Assembly: GCA_023426935.1 (NCBI GenBank)
Contig: JAEZBR010000080.1
Location: forward strand, 1-13,731
Source of the DNA: Bacillota bacterium
GTDB lineage: Bacteria; Bacillota_I; Bacilli_A; Erysipelotrichales; Erysipelotrichaceae
Direction: 5' to 3'
DNA length: 13,731 nt
Positions within the stretch are counted from its first letter, which is position 1. Each line of letters starts with the position of its first letter. The position numbers and the translations under genes are program-made. This document shows, piece after piece, positions 6,684 through 13,731 of the stretch. Under the pieces are notes generated by a model, which did no database searches, had not been told where the DNA came from, and saw only the letters and a program-made list of their open reading frames with translations.

Positions 6684-7584
6684 CTTTCTTACCAAAATCA
6701 ATCAATTAGCCTTAGTGGAAGAAAATCGGCCGCTGAGTACGTTGACGACGTTTAGGATCGGGGGTAAAGCCCGTTATGTCGTTTATCCTAAAGACATTCT
6801 TTCTTTAGGAGAGGTCCTACGGATAATCAAAGAAGAAAATTTGGATTATAAAGTTATTGGAAAGGGAAGCAATCTTTTATGTAGCGATCAAGATTATCCC
6901 GGGGTTATTATTAAATTCGATAAATTCTTTCTAAACAGTTACTACGATGGTGAAGATCTAATTGCCCAAGCGGGCACTTCAATCATCGTGCTGGCTTATG
7001 ATTCAATGAAGAAGGGCTTGAGCGGCTTGGAATTTGCCAGCGGAATCCCCGGAACTTTAGGGGGAACAATCTACATGAATGCCGGAGCTTACAAAGCTTC
7101 CATGGCGGATTTAGTAAGTGAAGTCTTAGTTTTACGTAACGGTAAACTTGATTGGATCAGTAATCGGGACTGTCACTTTTCTTACCGCACTTCGGCCTTT
7201 CAACAACATCCCGAATGGATCATATTAGCCGCCAAATTACATCTTAAAAAAGAGAATGTCGAAACTATCAGAGCTTTGATCGATGAACGAAGAAAACGCC
7301 GAATGGAAACTCAACCATTAGACTATCCCTCAGCTGGCAGTATTTTTCGTAATCCCCAGAATGATTTTGCCTGGAAATATATTGACGAATTAGGTTTAAG
7401 AGGTAAATGTGTTGGGCAAGCGCAGATCTCGGAAAAACATTCCAACTTTATTATCAATAAGGGGCAGGCAAAAGGGGAAGATGTCGCCGATCTGATCGAA
7501 CTAGTCAATAATCAGATGAAAAATAATTTCGGCTTTGAATTAAAGACGGAAGTGGAGTGGTTCAATTGGCCCAAAAAGAAGTAG
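6676..7584 (+). CDS. murB: UDP-N-acetylmuramate dehydrogenase MurB (type II)
   Basis: This 302-residue flavoenzyme reduces UDP-GlcNAc-enolpyruvate to UDP-MurNAc with NADPH. The FAD-binding part shows TTFRIGGKA (24-32), GKGSNLL (62-68) and ASGIPGTLGG (121-130). Catalytic residues are visible: SYR (Arg171), the general-acid serine in PSAGSIFRNP (Ser222), and the C-terminal glutamate in KTEVEW (Glu292). Length and lack of the long insertion fit the type II enzyme of Gram-positives. AGGAGA at 6665-6670 lies five bases before the ATG. The order murG-murB-divIB is a recurrent Firmicutes arrangement. Confidence 0.96.
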   Translation: MSDFLTKINQLALVEENRPLSTLTTFRIGGKARYVVYPKDILSLGEVLRIIKEENLDYKVIGKGSNLLCSDQDYPGVIIKFDKFFLNSYYDGEDLIAQAGTSIIVLAYDSMKKGLSGLEFASGIPGTLGGTIYMNAGAYKASMADLVSEVLVLRNGKLDWISNRDCHFSYRTSAFQQHPEWIILAAKLHLKKENVETIRALIDERRKRRMETQPLDYPSAGSIFRNPQNDFAWKYIDELGLRGKCVGQAQISEKHSNFIINKGQAKGEDVADLIELVNNQMKNNFGFELKTEVEWFNWPKKK

Positions 7585-8411
7585 TAAAGGAAACCCTCCG
7601 AAACGAATATGATCCCTTAACGGAAATCCGTAAACGGGATCAGGAGAAAATCGAGGAAAAGAAAAAAGCGCAGAATAAAAAACATAAAAAGTTTCTGATT
7701 TCCTTGACCATTGTCTGTCTGATTATTGCCGGATATTTCAGCTTGGATTTTTCCAAAGTCCAGAATATTATTGTGATAGGGAATGATTACCTGAGCAAAG
7801 AAATGGTTAGTGAATTAGCGGGGGTGAACTATGAATCCCGAGCGGTATTAGTTTTTCCTTCATTTGTGGAAAAACATTTAGAGAACAATCCCATGATTGA
7901 AAAAGCGACGATAACGGTCGATATGGATCGTCAGGTAACAATCAAAGTCGCAATGAAAAAAGCCTTGGGATATTTCTGGCATAACGATGCTCCGTATATT
8001 CTGTTATCCGATGGTTCATCAGTCTTCTTGGTCAATGATTTAAACAGCGCTATCACTAATCTGCCTTTGATTAGAGATGATACTTCAGATGCCGACCTTA
8101 AACTTTTAACTTCGGCAATGAAGGATTTAGCACCCAAGACGATTGCTGGTATCGCTGAAATCTGGCGTTATCATGCCAGTTATGATGATCACATGTATCG
8201 TTTCTTGATGAATAACGGAAATCAGGTTTTTACGAATTTCGAATCTGTTGCCTTACTGGAAAACTATAACAATATCGTTTCACAAGCCGGGTTGCAGAAT
8301 TCATGCGTGATTTTATCGGCAGCGACCTTATCAGGTTATTTAAGATCCTGCGAAGAATTGAATAACGAAGAGAAAGCAGCTTTGTTAGCAGAAGGCAGCT
8401 CAGAATCATGA
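7566..8411 (+). CDS. ftsQ: Cell division protein DivIB/FtsQ
   Basis: The protein has a lysine- and glutamate-rich cytoplasmic N-terminus, one membrane segment (FLISLTIVCLIIAGYFSL) and an extracellular part that begins with a POTRA domain (VQNIIVIGNDYLSKEMV). This is the DivIB/FtsQ architecture, the divisome protein that partners FtsL and DivIC at the septum. The start is uncertain: I prefer TTG at 7566 (281 residues, MAQKEVV), because GGAG at 7554-7557 sits eight bases upstream; a GTG at 7557 would add three residues. Either way it overlaps the end of murB. ftsA and ftsZ, which often follow divIB, are absent, and a new promoter starts the next operon. Confidence 0.88.
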   Translation: MAQKEVVKETLRNEYDPLTEIRKRDQEKIEEKKKAQNKKHKKFLISLTIVCLIIAGYFSLDFSKVQNIIVIGNDYLSKEMVSELAGVNYESRAVLVFPSFVEKHLENNPMIEKATITVDMDRQVTIKVAMKKALGYFWHNDAPYILLSDGSSVFLVNDLNSAITNLPLIRDDTSDADLKLLTSAMKDLAPKTIAGIAEIWRYHASYDDHMYRFLMNNGNQVFTNFESVALLENYNNIVSQAGLQNSCVILSAATLSGYLRSCEELNNEEKAALLAEGSSES

Positions 8412-8420
8412 ATAAAGGCA

Positions 8421-8450
8421 TTGTGCTAATTTCTATGGGTTTGGTATAAT
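8421..8450 (+). promoter_or_regulatory. Strong promoter of asp23-fakA
   Basis: TTGTGC (8421-8426) is followed after 18 bases by a consensus TATAAT (8445-8450) with an extended TG (8442-8443). The expected start near 8457 leaves a leader of about 17 bases with AAGGAGG (8460-8466) seven bases before the ATG at 8474. Confidence 0.75.
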
Positions 8451-8473
8451 AACAACGTCAAGGAGGCATAAGA

Positions 8474-8833
8474 ATGTCGATTGCGAGAAATTCAAATTTA
8501 GGAGCCATTAATATTTCTAAAGAAGCGATTGCATCTTTAGCAGGCGGAGCTGTAAGTGAATGTTACGGGGTCGTCGGTATGGCTTCACAAAAAATATTTA
8601 CCGATGGGTTAGCGGAATTACTGCGCAAAGAGAACTACGCCAAAGGAGTAGTGGTCAAGCAAGGTGAAAGAGGTTTGATTATTGACTTATATATTATTGT
8701 CAGTTATGGGGTTCGGATTTCGGCCGTCGTGACTGAACTTCAGGAAAAAGTAAAGTATACTTTGGAAAAATCACTGGATCTTAAATTTGAGGCAGTTAAT
8801 GTCTATGTCCAGGGCGTCCGGATGATGGACTAG
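8474..8833 (+). CDS. Asp23/Gls24 family envelope stress protein (YloU-like)
   Basis: This 119-residue protein has the single-domain Asp23/Gls24 pattern: ISKEAIASLAGGAVSECYGVVGM at the start, a central LIIDLYIIVSYGVRI strand region, and the ending LKFEAVNVYVQGVR. The family is small, membrane-associated through partners, and linked to envelope stress or alkaline shock; its biochemical role is unclear. It sits directly before the fakA/yloV gene, exactly as yloU precedes yloV in Bacillus, and 16 bases separate the two genes. It has a strong promoter and ribosome site, suggesting abundant expression. Confidence 0.9.
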   Translation: MSIARNSNLGAINISKEAIASLAGGAVSECYGVVGMASQKIFTDGLAELLRKENYAKGVVVKQGERGLIIDLYIIVSYGVRISAVVTELQEKVKYTLEKSLDLKFEAVNVYVQGVRMMD

Positions 8834-8849
8834 CACGGAGGGACAATTC

Positions 8850-10466
8850 ATGGATCAATTAACTGGTAAATCTTTTAAAGTGCTACTTGAAAGTGCCAAT
8901 AACAATTTAGCGAATCAACATAAAGAAATCGATGCTTTAAATGTTTTCCCGGTACCTGATGGGGATACGGGAACGAATATGAATCTGACCTTTACTTCGG
9001 GTGTGACGCAGGCTTTGGCATTGAAGACCGAAGATTTTGCGCAGATTACTAAGACCTTATCGCGTGGACTATTGATGGGTGCTCGCGGTAATTCCGGTGT
9101 TATCTTATCGCAGATCTTCAGAGGCGTCAGCCAATCGGTCGAAGGAAAGACATCGGTCAATGCCTTGGATTTAGGCGCAGCTTTCCTTAGAGGCTCGGAA
9201 GTCGCCTATAAAGCGGTCATGCGTCCGGTTGAAGGAACAATCCTTACGGTCGTTAGGGAAGCTTCTTGGTATGCGAATGATTATGTCGAGAAAAAAGAAA
9301 AACCGACAATCGAAGATTATTTCGAAATTTTCGTTAAAGAATCCGAAGAGTCCTTAAAACGGACACCGGATCTTTTACCGGTCTTAAAAGAAGTCGGAGT
9401 TTTGGATAGTGGCGGTGCCGGTTTTGTGGCGATCCTAAACGGAATCAATGAAGCGCTGAAAGGCCATCCGGTCAAACTCTTAAACATGAGTGAAGCCAGC
9501 GCCAAAGAAGAAAGTCAGGAAGTAGGTTATCGGACAGAATTCTGGTTAAGCTTAAGCCGCTTAGCCCAGAACGATGATAAGACCAGTGACGATCTTTTAA
9601 GAAAATTACAGCAGGCGGGTGAGAACATCCGTTTGAATCCATTGGATAAACTAATTCAAGTTAGTCTGAATACCTTGACCCCGGGTCAGGTCTTGAATCT
9701 GGCTCAAAGATACGGAACTTTCCAGAAAGTGCAGATCAACAGTTTGAATGAGGATCTTCCGGAGAGTATTGTCGAGCAACCGGTAGTAAGAAAAGAACAT
9801 ACCAAGTATGCGATTATTGCGGTGGCGACTGGCAAGGGCTTAGGCCGAATGTTTAAGGACTTGGGTGCCGATGTGATTGTTTCGGGTGGTCAGACGATGA
9901 ATCCTAGTACCGAAGATTTTGTCAGTGCCGTAGATTCTCTGAACGCAGATCATATCATTATCCTGCCCAACAACGGCAATATTATTATGGCGGCGCAACA
10001 GTGTAAGAATGTCAAAGATAAATTAGATATCCGGGTCATCGAAACGAAGACCTTACCGCAAGGATTGTCAGCGTTAATCTCGTTTGATCCTGAGTCGGAT
10101 CCCGATACGAATATCACGAATATGGAATTAGCCAGTAAGCATGCCTTGAGTGGGGAAGTAACTTATGCTATCAAGGATACCAGCATTGATGGCCTAGCTA
10201 TCAAAGCTCATGATTATATGGGCATCATGGGCAAGAAAATTGTAGCCTGTGATCCAGATATGTTGAAAGCGACCAAGGAATTACTCGATAGTTTATTAAA
10301 AGGCAATGAGGATGAATATTCCGTTGTGACAATCATTACCGGCGAAGATGCCGATGAAACCCAAGCCCAGATCTTAAAAGATTACGTGTCAAAGAATTAC
10401 CATTATGAGGTTGAAACGTATAAAGGCGATCAGGCAGTGTATTCCTTCATCATTGGAGTAGATTAA
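8850..10466 (+). CDS. fakA: Fatty acid kinase subunit FakA-like (DhaL/DAK2 domain, YloV)
   Basis: This 538-residue protein has the FakA layout. An N-terminal DhaL/DAK2 ATP-binding domain (1-200) has PVPDGDTGTNMN (Asp37 and Asp39 for Mg-ATP), RGLLMGARGNSGV and VLDSGGAGF. A middle domain spans about 220-300. The C-terminal DegV-like domain (about 318-538) has VSGGQTMNPSTEDF and LPNNGNI. FakA phosphorylates fatty acids held by FakB, giving acyl-phosphate for PlsX/PlsY; plsX lies two genes downstream. No fakB is in view. Odd feature: in the middle domain the usual GYCTEF reads GYRTEF (Arg228) and the usual HVHT reads SLNT (Ser272, Asn274), so all three expected zinc ligands are absent. GGAGGG at 8837-8842 precedes the ATG. 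Confidence 0.88.
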   Translation: MDQLTGKSFKVLLESANNNLANQHKEIDALNVFPVPDGDTGTNMNLTFTSGVTQALALKTEDFAQITKTLSRGLLMGARGNSGVILSQIFRGVSQSVEGKTSVNALDLGAAFLRGSEVAYKAVMRPVEGTILTVVREASWYANDYVEKKEKPTIEDYFEIFVKESEESLKRTPDLLPVLKEVGVLDSGGAGFVAILNGINEALKGHPVKLLNMSEASAKEESQEVGYRTEFWLSLSRLAQNDDKTSDDLLRKLQQAGENIRLNPLDKLIQVSLNTLTPGQVLNLAQRYGTFQKVQINSLNEDLPESIVEQPVVRKEHTKYAIIAVATGKGLGRMFKDLGADVIVSGGQTMNPSTEDFVSAVDSLNADHIIILPNNGNIIMAAQQCKNVKDKLDIRVIETKTLPQGLSALISFDPESDPDTNITNMELASKHALSGEVTYAIKDTSIDGLAIKAHDYMGIMGKKIVACDPDMLKATKELLDSLLKGNEDEYSVVTIITGEDADETQAQILKDYVSKNYHYEVETYKGDQAVYSFIIGVD

Positions 10467-10489
10467 TGCCGGAACTTCCGGCATTTTTT
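10465..10489 (+). terminator. Intrinsic terminator between fakA and recG
   Basis: AATGCCGG (10465-10472) and CCGGCATT (10478-10485) form a perfect 8-bp stem with loop AACTT, followed by six Ts (10484-10489). Five of the eight pairs are G-C. The fakA stop codon (10464-10466) is partly inside the stem. The recG ATG begins only eight bases after the T run. Confidence 0.8.
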
Positions 10490-10507
10490 GCAAGAACATG
10501 TATTTAA
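10466..10507 (+). other. Possible 13-codon mini-ORF coupling fakA and recG
   Basis: An ATG overlaps the fakA TAA (TAATG, 10464-10468) and has GGAG (10455-10458) seven bases upstream. It encodes MPELPAFFARTCI and stops at 10505-10507, overlapping the first 10 bases of recG in another frame. Its translation would pass through the terminator hairpin and end next to the recG start. This is suggestive only; a peptide this short can arise by chance. Confidence 0.25.
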
Positions 10508-12501
10508 CTCCGACTTTATCGCCTGCAAAGAAAAAAATTCTGACTTCCCTGGGAATTAATGACGGCAAAGATATCTTATTACATTATCCTTACCGTTACG
10601 ATACCTTTATTCCTAAGGCGTTTTCGGATTGGAAACTTGGAGAAATCGTAGTTTTTTCCGGGGAATTGCTACAACCGTTTACCAGCATTCATTTCGGTAA
10701 GGCGAAAACGATGTCTAGGAGTTCCATAAGGTTTCAGGATACAATGATTCAAATCGTCGCCTTCAATCAGCCTTGGCTTTCTCGCTGGCCGGTGGGCAGT
10801 ACCTTAACGGTAGTCGGTAAGTATGATGGTCATCAGAAAGTCAATGTTTCAAAACTAAATCAGAAACCTTTAGATTTGACGGCGGGAATTCATCCGGTCT
10901 ATAGCTTAAAAGAAGGAATCACTTCAGAAACTTTTCAGAAGCTCGTTAAGGAAAGTTATGAACTGAATCAGAATGAATTGAAAGATGTCGTTCCCCAAAA
11001 GCTTAGGCAACTAAATAATTTTTTAAGTTTTAAAGAAGCGGTATTCCAAATACATTTCCCGAGTAATGATAAGTTATTGCAACAAGCGATACGGACCTTG
11101 AAGTATGAAGAATTTTTCAAATTTGCCTTAATCATGAATTCGCGAAAAAGAAATAATCAGAATACTTTAGAAGGCCATCGGAAAGATTTTTCCTTTGAGA
11201 AAGTTCGGGAGAAAGCGAACACTTTGCCTTTCAAACTTACTATTGATCAACAGCAGGCATTGAATGAGATTCTTAAAGATCTGAATTCTCAAGCTCCGAT
11301 GTATCGATTATTGGAAGGTGATGTCGGATCCGGAAAGACGATTGTGGCTGCCTTAGGAATGTATGCCTGTTGTTTAGCCGGATACCAGTGTGCGATTATG
11401 GCCCCGACGGAGATTTTAGCTAAGCAACATGAACAAACTTTCAGTAAGTTCTTTAAAAATACGCCCTTCAAAGGCGGTATTTTAACTTCTTCCTTAGACC
11501 CCGAAACAAAAAACGAAGTTCTTAGTGGCTTGAAGCACGGAGAATATAACTATATTGTCGGGACACATGCATTATTTCAGGAAAGCGTTCAGTTTAAGAA
11601 TCTCGGATTTATCATTACCGACGAACAACAGCGCTTCGGGGTCAAACAACGTCAGGCCTTCACGCAGAAGGGTCAAAAAGTCGATGTTTTAATGCTATCG
11701 GCAACCCCAATTCCTAGAACCTTAGCTGGTTCCTTATTCGGCGATATGGATATTTCAATCATCGAGAGTATGCCGGTCGGTAGACATAAGACCATCACAA
11801 AATATATTCCCGAAAACAGTATTCGACTAATCAAAAAACAATTGGAAACCTTAATGAGTCAAGGTAATCAGGTCTATATCGTCTGTCCGGCAATTAATCT
11901 TAATGAGAAAGTCAAGATGCGAAATGTAACCCAGCTAGCTGCTAATCTAAAAAAAGAATGGTCCGGCAGATTCAAAGTTGCCGAGATTCATGGACAGCTG
12001 GATACTAGCGAGAAAGAAAAAACGATGGAAGCCTTCAGAAACCATCAATATGATGTGTTGGTTTCAACTACCGTTATCGAAGTCGGGGTTGATATTCCCC
12101 AGGCTAATGTCATGGTCATCTATGAAGCCCAACGATTCGGTTTAAGTCAGTTGCACCAATTAAGAGGACGGGTAGGACGTAATGACCAACAGGGATATTG
12201 TTTCTTACTGAGTTCCGATCAAAGCGAAGAAGCCCAGCAGCGGTTAAAGTTCTTAGCCGATAACACCGATGGCTTTAAGATTGCCGCTTATGATTTAAGC
12301 TTAAGAGGTCCTGGAGATCTTCTGGGCTTACGTCAAAGTGGAATCCCGGGATTTATTCTAGGCGATCTAGTCAAGGATAACAATATTCTCACCCAAGCCC
12401 AGAAAGATGCTAATGTAGTATTGAATGATTTAGGAAGTTATCCTCAGGTGAACGAATATTTGCAAAATGAAGGTAAGCAATACATTAAATATTTCGACTG
12501 A
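10498..12501 (+). CDS. recG: ATP-dependent DNA helicase RecG
   Basis: This 667-residue protein has the RecG layout: an N-terminal wedge/OB-fold domain (about 1-180, with LLHYPYRYD and an OB region at 75-120) and two helicase lobes. Motifs are GDVGSGKT (Walker A, 274-281), APTEILAKQH (302-311), DEQQRFG (375-381), SATPIPRT (401-408), TTVIEVGVD (524-532) and QLRGRVGR (554-561). The TRG translocation motif follows as GDLLGLRQSGIPGF. RecG remodels stalled forks and other branched DNA. Motif II is DEQQ where most RecG proteins I recall have DEQH. The ATG at 10498 has no Shine-Dalgarno and follows a terminator by eight bases, so its expression probably relies on read-through and coupling. Confidence 0.95.
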   Translation: MYLTPTLSPAKKKILTSLGINDGKDILLHYPYRYDTFIPKAFSDWKLGEIVVFSGELLQPFTSIHFGKAKTMSRSSIRFQDTMIQIVAFNQPWLSRWPVGSTLTVVGKYDGHQKVNVSKLNQKPLDLTAGIHPVYSLKEGITSETFQKLVKESYELNQNELKDVVPQKLRQLNNFLSFKEAVFQIHFPSNDKLLQQAIRTLKYEEFFKFALIMNSRKRNNQNTLEGHRKDFSFEKVREKANTLPFKLTIDQQQALNEILKDLNSQAPMYRLLEGDVGSGKTIVAALGMYACCLAGYQCAIMAPTEILAKQHEQTFSKFFKNTPFKGGILTSSLDPETKNEVLSGLKHGEYNYIVGTHALFQESVQFKNLGFIITDEQQRFGVKQRQAFTQKGQKVDVLMLSATPIPRTLAGSLFGDMDISIIESMPVGRHKTITKYIPENSIRLIKKQLETLMSQGNQVYIVCPAINLNEKVKMRNVTQLAANLKKEWSGRFKVAEIHGQLDTSEKEKTMEAFRNHQYDVLVSTTVIEVGVDIPQANVMVIYEAQRFGLSQLHQLRGRVGRNDQQGYCFLLSSDQSEEAQQRLKFLADNTDGFKIAAYDLSLRGPGDLLGLRQSGIPGFILGDLVKDNNILTQAQKDANVVLNDLGSYPQVNEYLQNEGKQYIKYFD

Positions 12502-12503
12502 TG

Positions 12504-12512
12504 TGATACAAT
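12504..12512 (+). promoter_or_regulatory. Candidate extended -10 for plsX
   Basis: TGATACAAT (TG at 12504-12505, TACAAT at 12507-12512) lies between recG and plsX; no good -35 is visible. A start near 12519 would leave a 16-base leader including the AAGAAGGTG ribosome site. I saw no FapR-type operator. Confidence 0.35.
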
Positions 12513-12534
12513 TCAAAGGTAAAGAAGGTGTACT

Positions 12535-13509
12535 ATGATTAAACTAGCAATCGATGCGATGGGTTCTGATGCCGGCAGTTCAATTGTAATCGAACCGGTT
12601 AAGCGGTTCAGCAAGGAACATTCGGTCGAACTATATGTTTACGGTAAATTCGAGGAATTGAAAGAATTGAATTCATTACCGAATATTACGGTTATTCCGA
12701 CCACGGAAGTAATGGAGATGACTGATGGTCCTTTAGCCGTGCGTCGTAAGAAAGATTCTTCAATGGTTAGGGCTATGGAAGATCTCAAAGAAGGAAAGGT
12801 ACAGGGTGTTGTTTCTTCGGGCGGCACCGGAGCGTTATTATCCTGTGGCATGATGTTAATCAAACCGATTGATAAAATCGAAAGAGCGGCAATCTTAACT
12901 GTTCTGCCTAATCAAGGCCCAAATCCGACGGTTTTATTAGATATCGGTGCGAATGCGGAAAATACCGTAGAACAATTAGGCGATTTTGCGATTTTAGGTA
13001 AAGCCTATGCGCATAGTTATTTGGGAATTGAAAATCCGCGAATCAGTTTACTAAATATTGGTTCTGAAAGTGAAAAGGGCGATGATCTTCATAAGAAGAC
13101 TTATCTAAATCTTAAGAATGACCGACGTTTGAATTTCATCGGGAATATTGAGGCCGATAAAGTTCTTAAAGGACTCACGGATGTAATTGTGACCGATGGT
13201 TTTACCGGAAATGTCTTGTTGAAGAGTTTGGAAGGAACGGCGGGTTTCTTGATGAAAGAAATCAAGAATGCTTTCTATAGTTCTTTGAGTGCCAAGATCG
13301 GTGCTTTCTTGAGCAAGAAAGCGATTTACGGAGTCAAAGAGATTATGGATCCTCAGAAATATGGCGGAGCCTTGATTGCCGGATTAAATGCCCCGGTCGT
13401 TAAAGCCCATGGTTCCAGTAATCAGATTGCCTTCTATCATGCGATTGAACAGTTATATACGATCGTTGAGCATAATGTGATCGGTAAAGTGAAGGAAGAT
13501 TTAGTATGA
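12535..13509 (+). CDS. plsX: Phosphate acyltransferase PlsX
   Basis: This 324-residue protein starts MIKLAIDAMGSDAG, the PlsX signature, and continues with TDGPLAVRRKKDSSM, the VVSSGGTGALL glycine block, LLDIGANAE, LLNIGSESEKG, DGFTGNVLLKSLEG and the C-terminal APVVKAHGSSN. PlsX interconverts acyl-ACP and acyl-phosphate, the donor for PlsY in phosphatidic acid synthesis. It pairs functionally with the upstream FakA, which makes acyl-phosphate from external fatty acids. The glycine block has SGGTG where SAGNTG is more usual. The stop overlaps the rnc start (ATGA at 13506-13509). In Bacillus fabD, fabG and acpA lie between plsX and rnc; none is here. Confidence 0.96.
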   Translation: MIKLAIDAMGSDAGSSIVIEPVKRFSKEHSVELYVYGKFEELKELNSLPNITVIPTTEVMEMTDGPLAVRRKKDSSMVRAMEDLKEGKVQGVVSSGGTGALLSCGMMLIKPIDKIERAAILTVLPNQGPNPTVLLDIGANAENTVEQLGDFAILGKAYAHSYLGIENPRISLLNIGSESEKGDDLHKKTYLNLKNDRRLNFIGNIEADKVLKGLTDVIVTDGFTGNVLLKSLEGTAGFLMKEIKNAFYSSLSAKIGAFLSKKAIYGVKEIMDPQKYGGALIAGLNAPVVKAHGSSNQIAFYHAIEQLYTIVEHNVIGKVKEDLV

Positions 13510-13731
13510 CGATTTATGATTGGTTAGAGAGTTTAGGAATCAAGTATCATCAAAGTGAGTTATATGAGATTGCTTTGACCCATACTTCGTTTCTTAACGA
13601 GCATAAAAAAAGTCATACCGATAATGAACGCTTGGAATTTCTCGGCGATTCGGTTTTGCAATTATGGTCGGCAGATAAGTTATTCCGCGAAAAGCCACCT
13701 TTAAATGAAGGACAGATGACCAGGACTAGAG
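13506..13731 (+). CDS. rnc: Ribonuclease III, N-terminal part (cut by window edge)
   Basis: From the ATG at 13506 an open frame of 75 codons runs off the window. It begins MTIYDWLESLGIKY, includes the ALTHTSFLNEH helix, and carries the RNase III signature NERLEFLGDSVLQLW, whose Glu and Asp residues bind the catalytic Mg2+. RNase III dimers cleave double-stranded RNA, including rRNA precursors. The frame overlaps the plsX stop by four bases, so the two are probably co-translated. The dsRNA-binding domain lies beyond the window. Confidence 0.95.
   Translation, partial: MTIYDWLESLGIKYHQSELYEIALTHTSFLNEHKKSHTDNERLEFLGDSVLQLWSADKLFREKPPLNEGQMTRTR

Overview
The window reads as an ordinary chromosomal housekeeping region of a low- to moderate-GC Firmicute (Bacillota). 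TGA is used as a stop in prp, mntP, ruvA, murG, ftsQ/divIB, recG and plsX, so the standard bacterial code applies and code-4 Mollicutes are excluded. Three things point to Firmicutes: ribosomal protein L27 carries the N-terminal extension found with the Prp protease, MurG and MurB are of Firmicutes type, and the order rplU-prp-rpmA-obgE and the asp23-fakA-recG-plsX-rnc block match the known Firmicutes arrangement. An Erysipelotrichia-like source is my guess and is not proven by the sequence.

Layout. (1) 1-97, minus strand: the first 32 codons of a probable transposase that runs out of the window, with its own promoter only a few bases upstream of the ATG. (2) 195-1262: a leader with a helix that hides the Shine-Dalgarno, then rplU (L21), prp (L27-processing protease) and rpmA (L27). 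(3) 1265-2588 and 2588-3148: a small terminator, obgE, and mntP overlapping obgE by one base. (4) 3134-3910, minus strand: a GNAT acetyltransferase whose 3' end overlaps mntP by 15 bases. (5) 3911-3991: a divergent promoter region with a 9-bp inverted repeat. (6) 3992-8411: ruvA-ruvB-murG-murB-ftsQ/divIB, every junction overlapping, so one DNA-repair plus cell-wall/division operon. (7) 8421-13731: a strong promoter, then asp23 (yloU), fakA (yloV), a strong hairpin terminator, recG, plsX and the start of rnc (RNase III), which is cut by the window edge.

How the genes work together. Prp removes the L27 extension during 50S assembly, to which Obg also contributes. RuvAB and RecG act on branched DNA. 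MurB, MurG and DivIB serve peptidoglycan precursor synthesis and septation. FakA and PlsX both feed acyl-phosphate into phospholipid synthesis.

I see no new multi-gene system, CRISPR array or phage. The points most worth a second look are small: a FakA-like protein lacking all three residues expected to bind zinc in the middle domain, a translatable mini-ORF running through the terminator hairpin into a recG start that has no Shine-Dalgarno, an Obg with altered G4 and G5 guanine-recognition motifs, the L21 leader switch, and the inverted repeat overlapping two divergent promoters.
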